Source: Planctomycetota bacterium (GTDB taxonomy: Bacteria; Planctomycetota; UBA1135; GCA-002686595). From it: a DNA stretch of 64,000 nt. Where the stretch lies: assembly GCA_016779205.1 (NCBI GenBank), contig JADHOC010000010.1, positions 101,701 to 165,700 on the forward strand, read 5' to 3'. The notes under the pieces were generated by a model. The model did no database searches. It saw nothing but the letters and a program-made list of their open reading frames with translations, and was not told where the DNA came from. Within the stretch, counting starts at the first letter, position 1. Each line of letters opens with the position of its first letter. Below are positions 44,929-54,325 of this stretch, one piece after another. The position numbers and the translations under genes were made by a program.

Positions 44929-46254
44929 TCAGACGTTGACGAAGTCGGCGTCACTGGGGAGGTCGTGGTCGTCGGCTCGGCGGTTGCGCTCGAAGTCATA
45001 TCCCCGGGGAACGCAGACGATCCCCGACGCGGTGACGGTGAAGCGCTTGCGGTCCGCCTCGAGGTCGACGCCGATCTGGGCCCCCGAGGGGATCGTCGTC
45101 CACTTGTCGATGATCGCCCGGCGGACGATGGCGCCGGGCTGGACCACGACGCCGTGCATCAGGATGCTCTCCTCGATATCGGCGTCCTCGCCCGAGTACA
45201 CACGGTTGCCCATGATGGACCGCCTCACCCGCGAGCCCGAGATGATGGACCCGTTGCACAGCAGGGAGTCGACGATCTGTGCGTGGTGCCCCTCCGGCTC
45301 GGAGAAGATGGTCTTGGCGGGCGGATCGTTGTGCCAGAGCGTGTAGATGGGCCAGTGCTTGTCGTACAGGTTGATCGACGGGACGACCTTGCAGAGGTCC
45401 AGGTTCGCCTCGAAGTACGCGTCGAGCGTGCCGACGTCGCGCCAGTAGGGCGTCGCGGCCTCAGCGCCGTCCGGGCCCTGGGCGCTGGCCGCGTCCACGT
45501 CCTGGAAGGAGTGGGCGATCACGGTGGTGCCGTCCTTGACCATGGCCGGCAGCACGTCGTTTCCGAAGTCGTGGCTGGTCCCGGAGGTCTTCGCCATGTC
45601 CTCGCGGAGGCGTCGGATCAGCTCATTGCGCTCGAAGATGTAGATGCCCATGGAGCCCAGGCAGCGGCCCGGCTTGCCGGGAATCTCGGTGCCGGCCTCC
45701 GGCTTCTCCTGGAAGCCGATCACGCGGCTCTCGCCGTCGACCTCGAGGATGCCGAAGCGTGGAGCGTCCTCCGCGCCGATCTCGACCGCGCCGATGGTGC
45801 ACTTGGCGCCCGCGGCGACGTGCTCCTCGAGCATGTCCCCGTAGTCCATCTTGTAGATGTGGTCGCCCGACAGGATCACGACGTGGTCGCACTCCACCTG
45901 CTGCAGCAGCTCGAGGTTCTGGGCGATGGCGTCGGCGGTGCCCCGGTACCAGCTGCCCTTGCCCCCGTGCTGCGGCGGGCGCGGCACGATGAACTGGGAG
46001 AGTCGCCGCGGGAGGAAGTTCCATGCCAGGCGCAGGTGCTCCTCGAGGGAGTAGGCCTGGTACTGGGTGAGAACGAAGACCCGGCGGAGGCCGGAGTGGA
46101 TCACGTTGGAGAGCGTGAAGTCGATGATCCGGTACGCGCCGCCGAACGGCACGGCCGGCTTGGCGCGGCCGATGGTGAGCGGTGAGAGGCGTTCGCCGCG
46201 CCCTCCAGCGAGGACGAAGGTCAGCGTAGACTTGAGGAGCTGTGCGCGGTTCAT
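44929..46254 (-). CDS. glgC: Glucose-1-phosphate adenylyltransferase GlgC
   Basis: 441 residues. The nucleotidyltransferase domain opens with the pyrophosphorylase signature LAGGRGERLSPLT (GGRGERLSPLT at residues 17-27) and AKPAVPFGGAYRIIDF. GLGC hallmarks include WYRGTADAIAQN, SGDHIYKMDYG, GWRDVGTLDAYFEANLDL-like YWRDVGTLDAYFEANL and the C-terminal left-handed beta-helix (VRRSIMGNRVY, ILMHGVVVQPGA). It makes ADP-glucose for GlgA (31291-32772). It is divergent from the debranching-enzyme-like gene with a 183-base gap where both promoters should lie. Confidence 0.95.
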   Translation of the reverse strand: MNRAQLLKSTLTFVLAGGRGERLSPLTIGRAKPAVPFGGAYRIIDFTLSNVIHSGLRRVFVLTQYQAYSLEEHLRLAWNFLPRRLSQFIVPRPPQHGGKGSWYRGTADAIAQNLELLQQVECDHVVILSGDHIYKMDYGDMLEEHVAAGAKCTIGAVEIGAEDAPRFGILEVDGESRVIGFQEKPEAGTEIPGKPGRCLGSMGIYIFERNELIRRLREDMAKTSGTSHDFGNDVLPAMVKDGTTVIAHSFQDVDAASAQGPDGAEAATPYWRDVGTLDAYFEANLDLCKVVPSINLYDKHWPIYTLWHNDPPAKTIFSEPEGHHAQIVDSLLCNGSIISGSRVRRSIMGNRVYSGEDADIEESILMHGVVVQPGAIVRRAIIDKWTTIPSGAQIGVDLEADRKRFTVTASGIVCVPRGYDFERNRRADDHDLPSDADFVNV

Positions 46255-46437
46255 GGGCGTAGGCAGGCCGGAGACTCGGGTTCCCGTGGATGAGAACAGA
46301 CTGGCGGTCCGGATAACAGGCGACCGCGGGAGAACCTCCGGGACTCCGCCTTTGATCTGGATCGAGTTGGGAGCTACCGTCCGGGACGAAGCCGCCGAGT
46401 CAGAGCCGCGCGATCCGGGCCCACGGCTTCAACCCGA

Positions 46438-48234
46438 ATGTCTGCTCCCCTCCTGCGTCGCCTTCAACAGCCCCGAGACCTCGATTCGGCGCCCCAAGAC
46501 CGCCGTCGGTGGTGTTCTGTCGCGGCCGCCGGATGGGCCGGAACGGAGCCCCATGGGGGCGTCGCCACCCTCTGGTCCTCAGGGCGCCGCGCCGCAGCGG
46601 GACTCCTGCTCGCGGAGCGGCTCGACGACGGGCTCCTGGTGGCGGCCACCGCGGACCTCTCCACGGAGCCGATCGTGTGGCTGGGGGATGTCGCGGCGGC
46701 GGCCTTCGATGGCGAGGCGGCTGAGGCCCCCCTCGGGGCGCCGCGCATTCGCCTCGGCGCGCTCACGCCCCGGGTCGAGGTGGTCTGGGCCGTCGACGCC
46801 AGGGTCGCCCGGCTGGAGTGCACCTTCCCCTGCCGGCCCGTCGGGCAGCGGACCTTCGAGAACGAGACCCTGGACCCCCGCGTCCAACTGGAGTCCACCG
46901 ACGGGGGCGGCGTGGCGAGGCTGCGCCCCTATCCCGGCCTCCCTGGCATCACCGTCCGCTTCAACGGGGACGTCACCCTGGAGGGGACGGCCGCGTGGGA
47001 GTCCGCGCTGGCCGTGCTCGACCGCAACGGTCCGGCCGGCACCGAGGATCGATTCTCACCCGGCACCTTCGTCGTCCGACTGCCCGACGGCGCGCGGAGC
47101 CTGCGCATGAGCGTGGAGGTCGAGGCCGAGCTCGCCCCGGGGGCCGCGCCGGACGCCGCGGAGACGACCGCGGGGACAGGCACGGATCGAGAGCGTCTGC
47201 TGGACCTCCTCTCGGCCCCCGGCCTGGCCCTCGAGGCGGCCTGGACACCCGACCAGACCTCGGCGTGGATCGAGGCCCACGCGACGGCAGCGCGCGGCGC
47301 CATCGGTGGGCCAGGGGAGCGGGCCAAGGACGACTCGGCCCTCTGGTTCGGCAGGGCCTGTCAGCTGCTGCTGCGGAACCTGCGCGGCACCTGGGGTCCG
47401 TTGACCTACCGAGGCTTGGTGGAGGACTGCTTCGTCCCGGCCATCCGATCGATCGTCGACGCCGCGCTCGAGGCGGGTGCTGTCGATGACGGGGCGGAGG
47501 CCGAGGGACCCGCGGTCCCGGACGAGCCGGGGGCCGCGCGCTTCCGGGGCGCTGCCCGCTGGTACGAGGTGCTCGGGGCCGCGGAGGTCCAGGCGCGAAA
47601 CGCGGTCGCGGTGGAGGCGGGCGCGCTGCTCCACCAGCTCCTGATCTTCGACGAGCAGCTCAGCCGGATGGTCTCGGACGGGCCGCGGTCCGAGCTCGCC
47701 GCTGGACGTGCGCTGAACTCCCGGCGCTGGTTCCAGCGAGCGTTCTGGCTCCCCACCCCGCGGCGGCTCGCGGACCTGGAGGTGGACCGGGTGGACCCCG
47801 TCGGGGGCACCGCCCTCGCGATGCGGGCGGGGATGCTCGTGGCGGCGTCCCTGGAGGGTGCGCCGCTGGACCAGATCCAGCGCCGAGCGGTGGTCAATGC
47901 CACCGATCAGCGGCTCCTGACCCCCCTGGGCGTGCGCTCCCTCGACCGGGCGGACCTCGGCTTCCGTCAAGGCGACGGCCCGGACAGCTCCGTGTGGCCA
48001 TGGCTCCTTGGCTTCCACGCCGAGGCCGCCATCCGGGCCTTCGGCCGAGACCATGGCCGCCTCGAGTTCCAGGAGACGCTCCTCTCCGCCATCGACGGCG
48101 CGCCCGAGGCGTGGCTCGAGGGTGAGGACGGCGGTGTCCTGCCGAGGGGCGAGATCAGCTTCTCCCCGGCGCGTGGTGAGTCCGTGCGCGCGTTCCGCCT
48201 CCTCTCCGAGATCCTCGGCGAAGACGAGGGCTGA
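46438..48234 (+). CDS. Glycogen debranching enzyme-like protein (amylo-alpha-1,6-glucosidase, GDE_C type)
   Basis: 598 residues. The C-terminal half matches the GDE_C (GH133-like) fold: DQRLLTPLGVRSLD near residue 485, WPWLLGFHAEAAIRAFG, and the closing LPRGEISFSPARGESVRAFRLLSEIL. The N-terminal half resembles the beta-sandwich GDE_N domain. It would trim alpha-1,6 branches of glycogen. Sequence between residues ~250 and 450 is divergent and I cannot point to the catalytic acids with certainty, so a binding or modified role is possible. The stop overlaps the GT4 start (TGATG), tying it to the alpha-glucan block. Confidence 0.75.
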   Translation: MSAPLLRRLQQPRDLDSAPQDRRRWCSVAAAGWAGTEPHGGVATLWSSGRRAAAGLLLAERLDDGLLVAATADLSTEPIVWLGDVAAAAFDGEAAEAPLGAPRIRLGALTPRVEVVWAVDARVARLECTFPCRPVGQRTFENETLDPRVQLESTDGGGVARLRPYPGLPGITVRFNGDVTLEGTAAWESALAVLDRNGPAGTEDRFSPGTFVVRLPDGARSLRMSVEVEAELAPGAAPDAAETTAGTGTDRERLLDLLSAPGLALEAAWTPDQTSAWIEAHATAARGAIGGPGERAKDDSALWFGRACQLLLRNLRGTWGPLTYRGLVEDCFVPAIRSIVDAALEAGAVDDGAEAEGPAVPDEPGAARFRGAARWYEVLGAAEVQARNAVAVEAGALLHQLLIFDEQLSRMVSDGPRSELAAGRALNSRRWFQRAFWLPTPRRLADLEVDRVDPVGGTALAMRAGMLVAASLEGAPLDQIQRRAVVNATDQRLLTPLGVRSLDRADLGFRQGDGPDSSVWPWLLGFHAEAAIRAFGRDHGRLEFQETLLSAIDGAPEAWLEGEDGGVLPRGEISFSPARGESVRAFRLLSEILGEDEG

Positions 48235-49526
48235 TGAAGGTACTGGTTCTTGGCTGGGAGTATCCCCCGGCCGTGGCGGGCGGACTCGGGGCGGCGTGCC
48301 ACGGGCTGACCACCGCCCTCGCTGACCGCGGACACGAGGTGGTGCTGTGCACCCCCGCCGACGGCACCCCTTCGGACACCGAGCCGTACCCCGGGATCGT
48401 GCGCGTCCCCCTGGGGAGCGACGCCGGCTTCTCGCCCTTCCATCCGGGGGCGCTCCTGGATCCCTATGCGGTGGACCCCGCCCCCGAGCGGGCCCCGGCC
48501 GCCCCCGCCCCCGAGACCGAGGCGGACCCGCCCGCGGAGTCGTCGGCCAGCAGCCACGCGCGGAGCGCGAGGAAGCTCTACGGGGCGGACCTCTCCGCGG
48601 CCATCCAGCGCTATTCCCGCGAGGCGGTGACGGCCCTCGCGGGGCACGACTTCGACGTGATCCACGCCCACGACTGGATGACCTTCCCCGCGGCCCTGCG
48701 CCTCCGCTTCGCCCGCCGGCGCCCGGTCTGTCTCCACGTCCACTCCACGGTCATCGACCGGGGGGGGCGCTCGGCGCCGGGCCCGGTGGGGTCCATCAGC
48801 GCTGTGGAGCGGGCGGGCCTCAGGACCGCGGATCGGGTGTGCGCCGTCAGCGGCTACACGCGGGACCTCCTGGTCCGAGAGTATCGGCTCGACCCCGGTC
48901 GCGTGAGCGTGGTGCACAACGCGGCCCCCGAGGGGGTCATGTCCCCTGCGGATCGCCCCCGTGACCCGGCTGGGCCCACCGTGCTCTTCGTCGGCCGCCT
49001 CACCCGCCAGAAGGGGGTGGGCTTCCTCATCCGGGCCGCCGCGCGCGTGCTCGAGTCCTCTCCCGATGCCCGCTTCGTGGTCATGGGCGAGGGGGAGGAC
49101 CGCACCCGCATGATCGAGATGGCCGCGGCCCTCGGGATCGGTCGGCGCGTGTTCTTCGCGGGCGGGGTGAGCTCGGCCCTGCGCGACCGCGCCTACCGGG
49201 AGGCCAGCGTCTTCGTGCTGTCCTCGGTGTCCGAGCCCTTCGGCCTGACGCCGCTCGAGGCCCTGCGTGGGGGCGCGGCCCCTGTGCTCTCGGACGCCTG
49301 CGGCGTGCGGGAGGTTCTCCCCTCGGCGCCGGTGAGCCCCCCCTGGGACGCGGCGGGCCTCGCCGCTCAGATCGTCGCCCTCCTCACCGATGAGGAGCAG
49401 CGCCTCGGGGTGGTGGCGAAGTGCCGCTCGGAACTCGAACGCTTGACCTGGGCGGAGAGCGCCCAAACCCTCGAGGCCGCCCTGGAGCAGGCGCGGTCCA
49501 CCTCCGGGAGGAGGATCTCCGGATGA
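48234..49526 (+). CDS. GT4-family glycosyltransferase
   Basis: 430 residues. It starts with a WEYPPAVAGGLGAACHGL donor-loop region like glycogen synthase-related GT4 enzymes and contains HAHDWMTFPAALRLRF. The C-terminal GT4 domain has VLFVGRLTRQKGVGFLI and the E-x7-E motif EPFGLTPLE. No signal peptide is present. It overlaps the debranching gene by one base and the GH57 gene by four (ATGA), so the three are one operon. In this setting it probably adds glucosyl residues to an alpha-glucan, as in the archaeal-type GH57/GT4 pairs. Confidence 0.9.
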   Translation: MKVLVLGWEYPPAVAGGLGAACHGLTTALADRGHEVVLCTPADGTPSDTEPYPGIVRVPLGSDAGFSPFHPGALLDPYAVDPAPERAPAAPAPETEADPPAESSASSHARSARKLYGADLSAAIQRYSREAVTALAGHDFDVIHAHDWMTFPAALRLRFARRRPVCLHVHSTVIDRGGRSAPGPVGSISAVERAGLRTADRVCAVSGYTRDLLVREYRLDPGRVSVVHNAAPEGVMSPADRPRDPAGPTVLFVGRLTRQKGVGFLIRAAARVLESSPDARFVVMGEGEDRTRMIEMAAALGIGRRVFFAGGVSSALRDRAYREASVFVLSSVSEPFGLTPLEALRGGAAPVLSDACGVREVLPSAPVSPPWDAAGLAAQIVALLTDEEQRLGVVAKCRSELERLTWAESAQTLEAALEQARSTSGRRISG

Positions 49527-50707
49527 CATCGATCGTCTACTACTTCCAGGTTCACCAGCCCTACCGGGTGAAGCCGTTCCCCTACGACGCCATCGGCTCG
49601 CGGACGGACTACTGGGATGACTGGCTCAACGAGGACGTGGCCAAGCGCGTGGCGGAGAAGTGCTACCTCCCCATGAACCGCCAGCTCCTGCGGGCGGTGG
49701 AGCGCTCGAGCGGCGCCTTTCGCTGCAGCTTCTCCGTCTCGGGGACGGCGATCCGTCAGCTCGCGGACTGGGCCCCGGAGGCGCTCAAGAGCTTCCGCGA
49801 CCTCGCGGACAGCGGGTCGGTGGAGTTCATGTGCGAGACCTCGCGCCACAGCCTGGCGGCCCTCGCCGACCCCGAGGAGTTCAGGGCGCAGGTGGCCGAG
49901 CAGCGGGCGCTCTTGAAGGAGCACCTCGGCGTGGAGCCCACGGCCTTCCGCAACACCGAGCTCATCACCGACGCGACCGTGGCCCGGCAGGTCAAGGACC
50001 TCGGCTTCGAGGTGCTCCTGGCCGAGGGGGCGGACCAGCTCCTCCACGGCCGGACGGCCCAGGCCCTGTACGGGATGGGCGGGGCGGACAGCTTCCCGCT
50101 GATCCTGCGCGACTTCCAGCTCTCGGACGACATCGGCTTCCGCTTCAGCAACCAGGGTTGGGAGGGGTATCCGCTCCTGGCGCCCACCTTCAACGGCTGG
50201 CTCGAGTCGCTCCCGGACGAGCGCCCCTTCGTGGGGCTCTTCATGGACTACGAGACCTTCGGGGAGCACCAGGCGCGGGACACGGGGATCTTCGACTTCA
50301 TGGACACCATGGTCGACCTCGCCGTGGCCTCGGACAAGCTGGACTTCGCCACGCCCACCGAGATCGTGCGGCGGGACCCGATCGTCGAGGACCTCGACTA
50401 CCCGCGCCCCATCTCCTGGGCGGACGAGGAGCGGGACGTCTCCGCATGGCTGGGCAATCACATGCAGCGCGCAGCGCACGAGGCCATCTACAAGCTGGGG
50501 CCGGCGGCCAGGGCCTCGGGGGACCCCGATCTCCTGAACACCTGGCGGGACTTCACCACCTCGGACCACGTGTACTACATGTCGACGAAGTGCGAGACCG
50601 ATGGGGACGTGCACGAGTACTTCAGCCCCTATGACAGCCCGCACGACGCTTACCTGAACGTGATGAACGCGCTCGAGGACCTGCGGCGGCGGCTCGGGGC
50701 GGACTGA
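49523..50707 (+). CDS. GH57-family alpha-glucan enzyme (alpha-amylase type)
   Basis: 394 residues from the ATG at 49523, overlapping the GT4 stop (ATGA). The GH57 conserved regions appear in order: FQVHQPYRV with the first histidine, the CETSRHSL region, nucleophile E146 in FRNTELIT and acid/base D242 in FMDYETFG. The C-terminal helical part ends with TSDHVYYMSTK. This is the shorter, cytoplasmic MalS/amylase-like branch rather than the longer branching-enzyme type. It hydrolyses or transfers alpha-1,4 glucan chains. The operon context supports a role in glycogen or related storage-glucan turnover. Confidence 0.9.
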   Translation: MTSIVYYFQVHQPYRVKPFPYDAIGSRTDYWDDWLNEDVAKRVAEKCYLPMNRQLLRAVERSSGAFRCSFSVSGTAIRQLADWAPEALKSFRDLADSGSVEFMCETSRHSLAALADPEEFRAQVAEQRALLKEHLGVEPTAFRNTELITDATVARQVKDLGFEVLLAEGADQLLHGRTAQALYGMGGADSFPLILRDFQLSDDIGFRFSNQGWEGYPLLAPTFNGWLESLPDERPFVGLFMDYETFGEHQARDTGIFDFMDTMVDLAVASDKLDFATPTEIVRRDPIVEDLDYPRPISWADEERDVSAWLGNHMQRAAHEAIYKLGPAARASGDPDLLNTWRDFTTSDHVYYMSTKCETDGDVHEYFSPYDSPHDAYLNVMNALEDLRRRLGAD

Positions 50708-50776
50708 CCGTCGGCGGCCGAAGGGATCCTCGACTCGTACGGGTCCAACGTGGGCGTGGCGTCCTAAAATCTGGCC

Positions 50777-52498
50777 ATGCTGTCCTCCCTCGCGCTCCTC
50801 GCCCTCCAGGCGCCGGCTCCCGGCGCGGTGGACGAGCTCCAGGGCTCCGAGGCCATCGCCAGCTCGGTGAGCCGGGTGGTGGGGGAGCTCGACCGGGCGT
50901 TCCTCGCGTCGGGGGACCCCCTCGCCGGGGAGCTCGGCGAGGCCTGGGTGGACGGGGACGCGCGGGCGGTCATGGAGCCCGCCGCCGCGGACCCGTCGAG
51001 CTGGTCAGCGGCGGCCTCGCCGCGCCCGGTGTTGGTGGAGCGGAGCGCAGAGGTGCCCATGGCCCTGGATCCGAGCACGGGCCGGGAGGACGCCATCGAG
51101 GACCTCCGAGGCTCGTTCCGCGCCGTGTCAGAGGCCCTCGGGGGCGCGCCCACGCGCCCCGCCGAGATCAACGCCAAGGGCGTGGAGCCGGCGGGGGATG
51201 GAGCGTGGGACGTGCGCCTCCGGGTCCGCCACCTGCGCGAGGTGCCGGGTGAGGAGGCCCGCTCCGCGAAGTCCATTTGGACGCTCCGGGTGTCCGAGGC
51301 CGCGGACGGAACCCTGGTGCTCCTGGGCTGGGCGGGATCGGTGATCGAGCGGGTCGCCCTCCAGGGGAGCCCGGCCTTCGAGGACGTGACCGCGACGGCC
51401 CTCGGCGGGGCGCCGGCCACGGAGTGGCTGGCGGACTCGATCATGGGTCTGCGCGATCGCCTGGACGTGGATGTGGGCGTTGGCCTGCTCGGGCACCACG
51501 GGGTCGCGGTGGCCGACGTCAACGGGGACGGGCTGGAGGACCTGTACCTCTGCCAGCCGGGTGGGGTCCCGAACCAGCTGTGGCTGCGCCTCCCCGGCGG
51601 ACAGTTCATGGAGGCGGCCCGCGGGGGTGGCCTCGATCTCGTGGACGCGACCACCAGCGCGCTCTTCGTGGACCTGGACGGTGATGCGGACCTCGACGTG
51701 ATCCTCGGGCTCGCCTCGGGCGTCGTGGTGCTCGCTCGGACCGAGCAGGGCTACGTGGAGGCGGAGCGCTTCGAGCGCAGCGGGATCACGAGCCTCACCG
51801 CTGCGGACATCAACATGGACGGGCGGCTGGACGTCTACGCCTGCGCCTACGCGAACCCCTACGACGGCTCCACCTTCCCGCTGCCCTACCACGACGCGGA
51901 GAACGGCCAGGCCAACCTCCTGATCGCGAACGTCACGGAGGAGCCCGACAAGCTGATCCTCGGTGACGCGACCGAGGAGACCGGGCTCGACCGCGCGGGC
52001 TCGCGCTTCAGCTTCGCGGCGACCTTCGAGGACATCGACGACGACGGCGATCCCGACCTCTACGTCGCGAACGACTTCGGCCGGAACGCCCTCTACATCA
52101 ACAACGGGACCGGCTACTTCCGGAACCGCGCCGCCGAGCTCGGGGTGGAGGATGTGGCCGCGGGGATGGGGGCGGCGTTTGCCGACCTGGACCGGGACGG
52201 GCAGGTGGACCTGTACGTCAGCAACATGGAGTCCTCTGCGGGGCGGCGGATCACCTCGCAGCCGGGATTCCAGGGTGGCGCGGACGAGCCCACGCTCTCC
52301 CTCTTCCGCCGGCACGCCAAGGGGAACAGCCTCTTCCTACGGACCCCCGACGGCGGGTTCGTGGAGTCCGGGCTGGCCACCACAGGGCACTGGGCCTGGG
52401 GCGGCATCCCCGTGGATCTGGACGGGAACGGTTGGCTCGACCTGTTCGTGCCCAACGGGTTCGTCTCCGCGGCGCGCCCCGGCGCGCCGGACCTCTGA
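50777..52498 (+). CDS. FG-GAP/VCBS repeat protein, N-terminal part up to an in-frame UGA
   Basis: 573 residues with a signal peptide (MLSSLALLALQAPAPGA). Residues ~40-230 are unrecognised. From ~235 on there are calcium-binding FG-GAP/VCBS repeats: DVNGDGLEDLYLC, DLDGDADLDVILG, DINMDGRLDVYAC, DIDDDGDPDLYVAN, DLDRDGQVDLYVSNM and DLDGNGWLDLFVPNGF. These form a seven-bladed propeller as in CRTAC1/UnbV proteins. The frame ends at UGA 52496-52498, yet the same frame continues without interruption into the next entry with the family's expected sequence. Either the gene is broken, the base is a sequencing error, or the UGA is read through. It is an extracytoplasmic protein of unknown ligand. Confidence 0.8.
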   Translation: MLSSLALLALQAPAPGAVDELQGSEAIASSVSRVVGELDRAFLASGDPLAGELGEAWVDGDARAVMEPAAADPSSWSAAASPRPVLVERSAEVPMALDPSTGREDAIEDLRGSFRAVSEALGGAPTRPAEINAKGVEPAGDGAWDVRLRVRHLREVPGEEARSAKSIWTLRVSEAADGTLVLLGWAGSVIERVALQGSPAFEDVTATALGGAPATEWLADSIMGLRDRLDVDVGVGLLGHHGVAVADVNGDGLEDLYLCQPGGVPNQLWLRLPGGQFMEAARGGGLDLVDATTSALFVDLDGDADLDVILGLASGVVVLARTEQGYVEAERFERSGITSLTAADINMDGRLDVYACAYANPYDGSTFPLPYHDAENGQANLLIANVTEEPDKLILGDATEETGLDRAGSRFSFAATFEDIDDDGDPDLYVANDFGRNALYINNGTGYFRNRAAELGVEDVAAGMGAAFADLDRDGQVDLYVSNMESSAGRRITSQPGFQGGADEPTLSLFRRHAKGNSLFLRTPDGGFVESGLATTGHWAWGGIPVDLDGNGWLDLFVPNGFVSAARPGAPDL

Positions 52499-52526
52499 AG
52501 CTCGTTCTGGCGGCACGTGGTGTCGC
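52496..52526 (+). other. In-frame UGA followed by a short stem-loop
   Basis: UGA at 52496-52498 interrupts an otherwise open frame. A 7-bp stem with one G-U pair (52510-52516 with 52520-52526) and a GUG loop starts 12 bases after it. The geometry resembles a bacterial SECIS element, but small hairpins are common in GC-rich DNA. Confidence 0.3.
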
Positions 52527-54325
52527 GCTCACCCCTGGACGAGGGCCCCGGCAGCGGGGACCAGAAGGACCGCTACTTCGAGGGGTGGGCGGCGCTCAAC
52601 GAGAGCCTCCGCCGGGGGGAACCCTGGAGCGGGGGAGAGCGCAACGCGGCGTTCCTCAGCTCGGGGCGCGGGCCCCTGGACTTCGTGGACGCCGGGCCAG
52701 TCCTCGGGCTGGACTTCGCCGACGATGGCCGCAGCGCGGCGCGGATGGACGTGGACTTCGACGGGGACGATGACCTCGTCGTCTCGAACCGAACGGCCCC
52801 CCGGCTGCGCATCCTCGCCAACCGCATGGCGGACGGCGCAGAGCACCTCGGGGTGCGCCTGCGCGGGACGACGGTGAACCGTGACGCGGTGGGGGCCGTG
52901 GTGTTCGCCACCACCATGGACGACGGGGGCGAGCCCCAGGTCCAGCGCCGGACCCGCAGCGCCGGGTCGGGTTACCTGGCCCAGTCCTCCGCGTGGCTGC
53001 GCTTCGGCTTCGGGCGGCGCGAGGCGGGAACCCGCCCTGCGCGGGCGCGGCGCGTCCAGCTCAAGGTGCGCTGGCCCGGAGTGGAGGGGCTTGAGGACTT
53101 CGGCGAGGTCCGCACTGGACGTCGCTACGTCCTGGTCCAGGGGACAGGAACCGCGAGCGAAGCGGCTGCCCCCGATCGCCTGGCGCTCGCCCCGGGTGCC
53201 CTCGCCGCGCCCGAGCGAGACGCGGAGGGGCGCCGGCGGCTCGTCCTCCCCTCGCCCACCTCGATCCCAGGGCTCGACGTGCGCGGAAGGAGCGGGCGGT
53301 CCGGCCGGATCTTCGGGCTCACGCCGAAGGGGCCGAAGGGCACGGGACGCCACACGGTCATCGCCGTCTGGGATTCCAGTGACCCCGCGGCGGTCGAGGG
53401 TCTCGGGGACCTGGCGGCCCTGACCGCCGAGGCTGCCGGCGCGAAGGCCATGCTGGTCTCCATCGACCTGGGGGCGATCCCCCCCGAGCCTGAGGCCTCC
53501 GGGGCCCCGACCCCGGCCCCCGACCCCCTCGACTTCAGCTCCACCCGGCTCGCCGCGGCGGGCTGGGCGGGCGATGTCCTCGCGCCGATCGGTGAGACGG
53601 TCCTGATCCTGCCCGAGATCGTGAGCTGGCGCCTGGACCGGACGGATCCGCCCCCCTTGCCCTGGTTCCTCGTCCTCGAACCCGACGGGCGGCTGGCGGT
53701 CGTGCGCACGGGACCCTGGCGGGAGGGAGACCTGGCGGCGGACCTCGACGTCTTCGCTCGCCCCCTCGGTCAGCGGCCGGCCTGGTCCACGCCGTACCCG
53801 GGGCGCTGGGCAGACCCCCCGGGGGAGGCGGACCTCGGGCGACTCCGCTCCAGGCTCGTGCGTCGCGGCGCGTCCTCGGCGTCGCGGGAGCTGGAGCTCG
53901 GGCGCATCAAGACGGCCTCGCTGGATAGCGCGGAGGTGAAGATTCGCCTGGGGCGCGCGGCGCTCGAGCGGGGTGACCTCCCCGGTGCGCTGGCCCGGTT
54001 CGACGCCGCCATCGGCGTTGCGCCCGAGAACGCCCTCGCCCGGCGCGGGCGGGCCTACGTGCTCCACCGGATGGGGCAGTACGCCGATGCCCTCGAGGAG
54101 TGGACCCGTGCGTTGGAGCTGGACCCCCGGGACGCGGACACCCGAGGCAACCGGGCCCTCGCCGCGGTGGAGGCCGGAGAGCTCGAGGTGGCCCGCGCGG
54201 ACCTCGAGCAGCTGACCCGAAGCGAGGGGGCGGCGGCGCCGATGGTGAGGCTCCTCAAGCAAGCCGTGGAGGAGGCCTCTCGCGGGGCCCGGAGTTCGGA
54301 CGGCGGAGAGGGGGTCGACCGGTGA
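52517..54325 (+). CDS. ASPIC/UnbV domain and TPR protein, C-terminal part in the same frame
   Basis: 602 residues if started at the GTG 52517, but this is not a natural N-terminus: there is no signal peptide and it begins within the SSFWRHVVSRSP segment that continues the family's propeller. It contains one more FG-GAP repeat (DVDFDGDDDLVVSN), the ASPIC/UnbV domain (GVRLRGTTVNRDAVGAVV, GSGYLAQSS, VRWPGVEGLE), a thioredoxin-like stretch and C-terminal TPRs (residues ~480-600: NALARRGRAYVLHRMGQYADALEEW). The frame is identical to that of 50777-52498, with 18 sense-coding bases between. The whole reading would give ~1180 residues. The stop overlaps the SixA gene's start (GTGA). Confidence 0.75.
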   Translation: MVSRSPLDEGPGSGDQKDRYFEGWAALNESLRRGEPWSGGERNAAFLSSGRGPLDFVDAGPVLGLDFADDGRSAARMDVDFDGDDDLVVSNRTAPRLRILANRMADGAEHLGVRLRGTTVNRDAVGAVVFATTMDDGGEPQVQRRTRSAGSGYLAQSSAWLRFGFGRREAGTRPARARRVQLKVRWPGVEGLEDFGEVRTGRRYVLVQGTGTASEAAAPDRLALAPGALAAPERDAEGRRRLVLPSPTSIPGLDVRGRSGRSGRIFGLTPKGPKGTGRHTVIAVWDSSDPAAVEGLGDLAALTAEAAGAKAMLVSIDLGAIPPEPEASGAPTPAPDPLDFSSTRLAAAGWAGDVLAPIGETVLILPEIVSWRLDRTDPPPLPWFLVLEPDGRLAVVRTGPWREGDLAADLDVFARPLGQRPAWSTPYPGRWADPPGEADLGRLRSRLVRRGASSASRELELGRIKTASLDSAEVKIRLGRAALERGDLPGALARFDAAIGVAPENALARRGRAYVLHRMGQYADALEEWTRALELDPRDADTRGNRALAAVEAGELEVARADLEQLTRSEGAAAPMVRLLKQAVEEASRGARSSDGGEGVDR

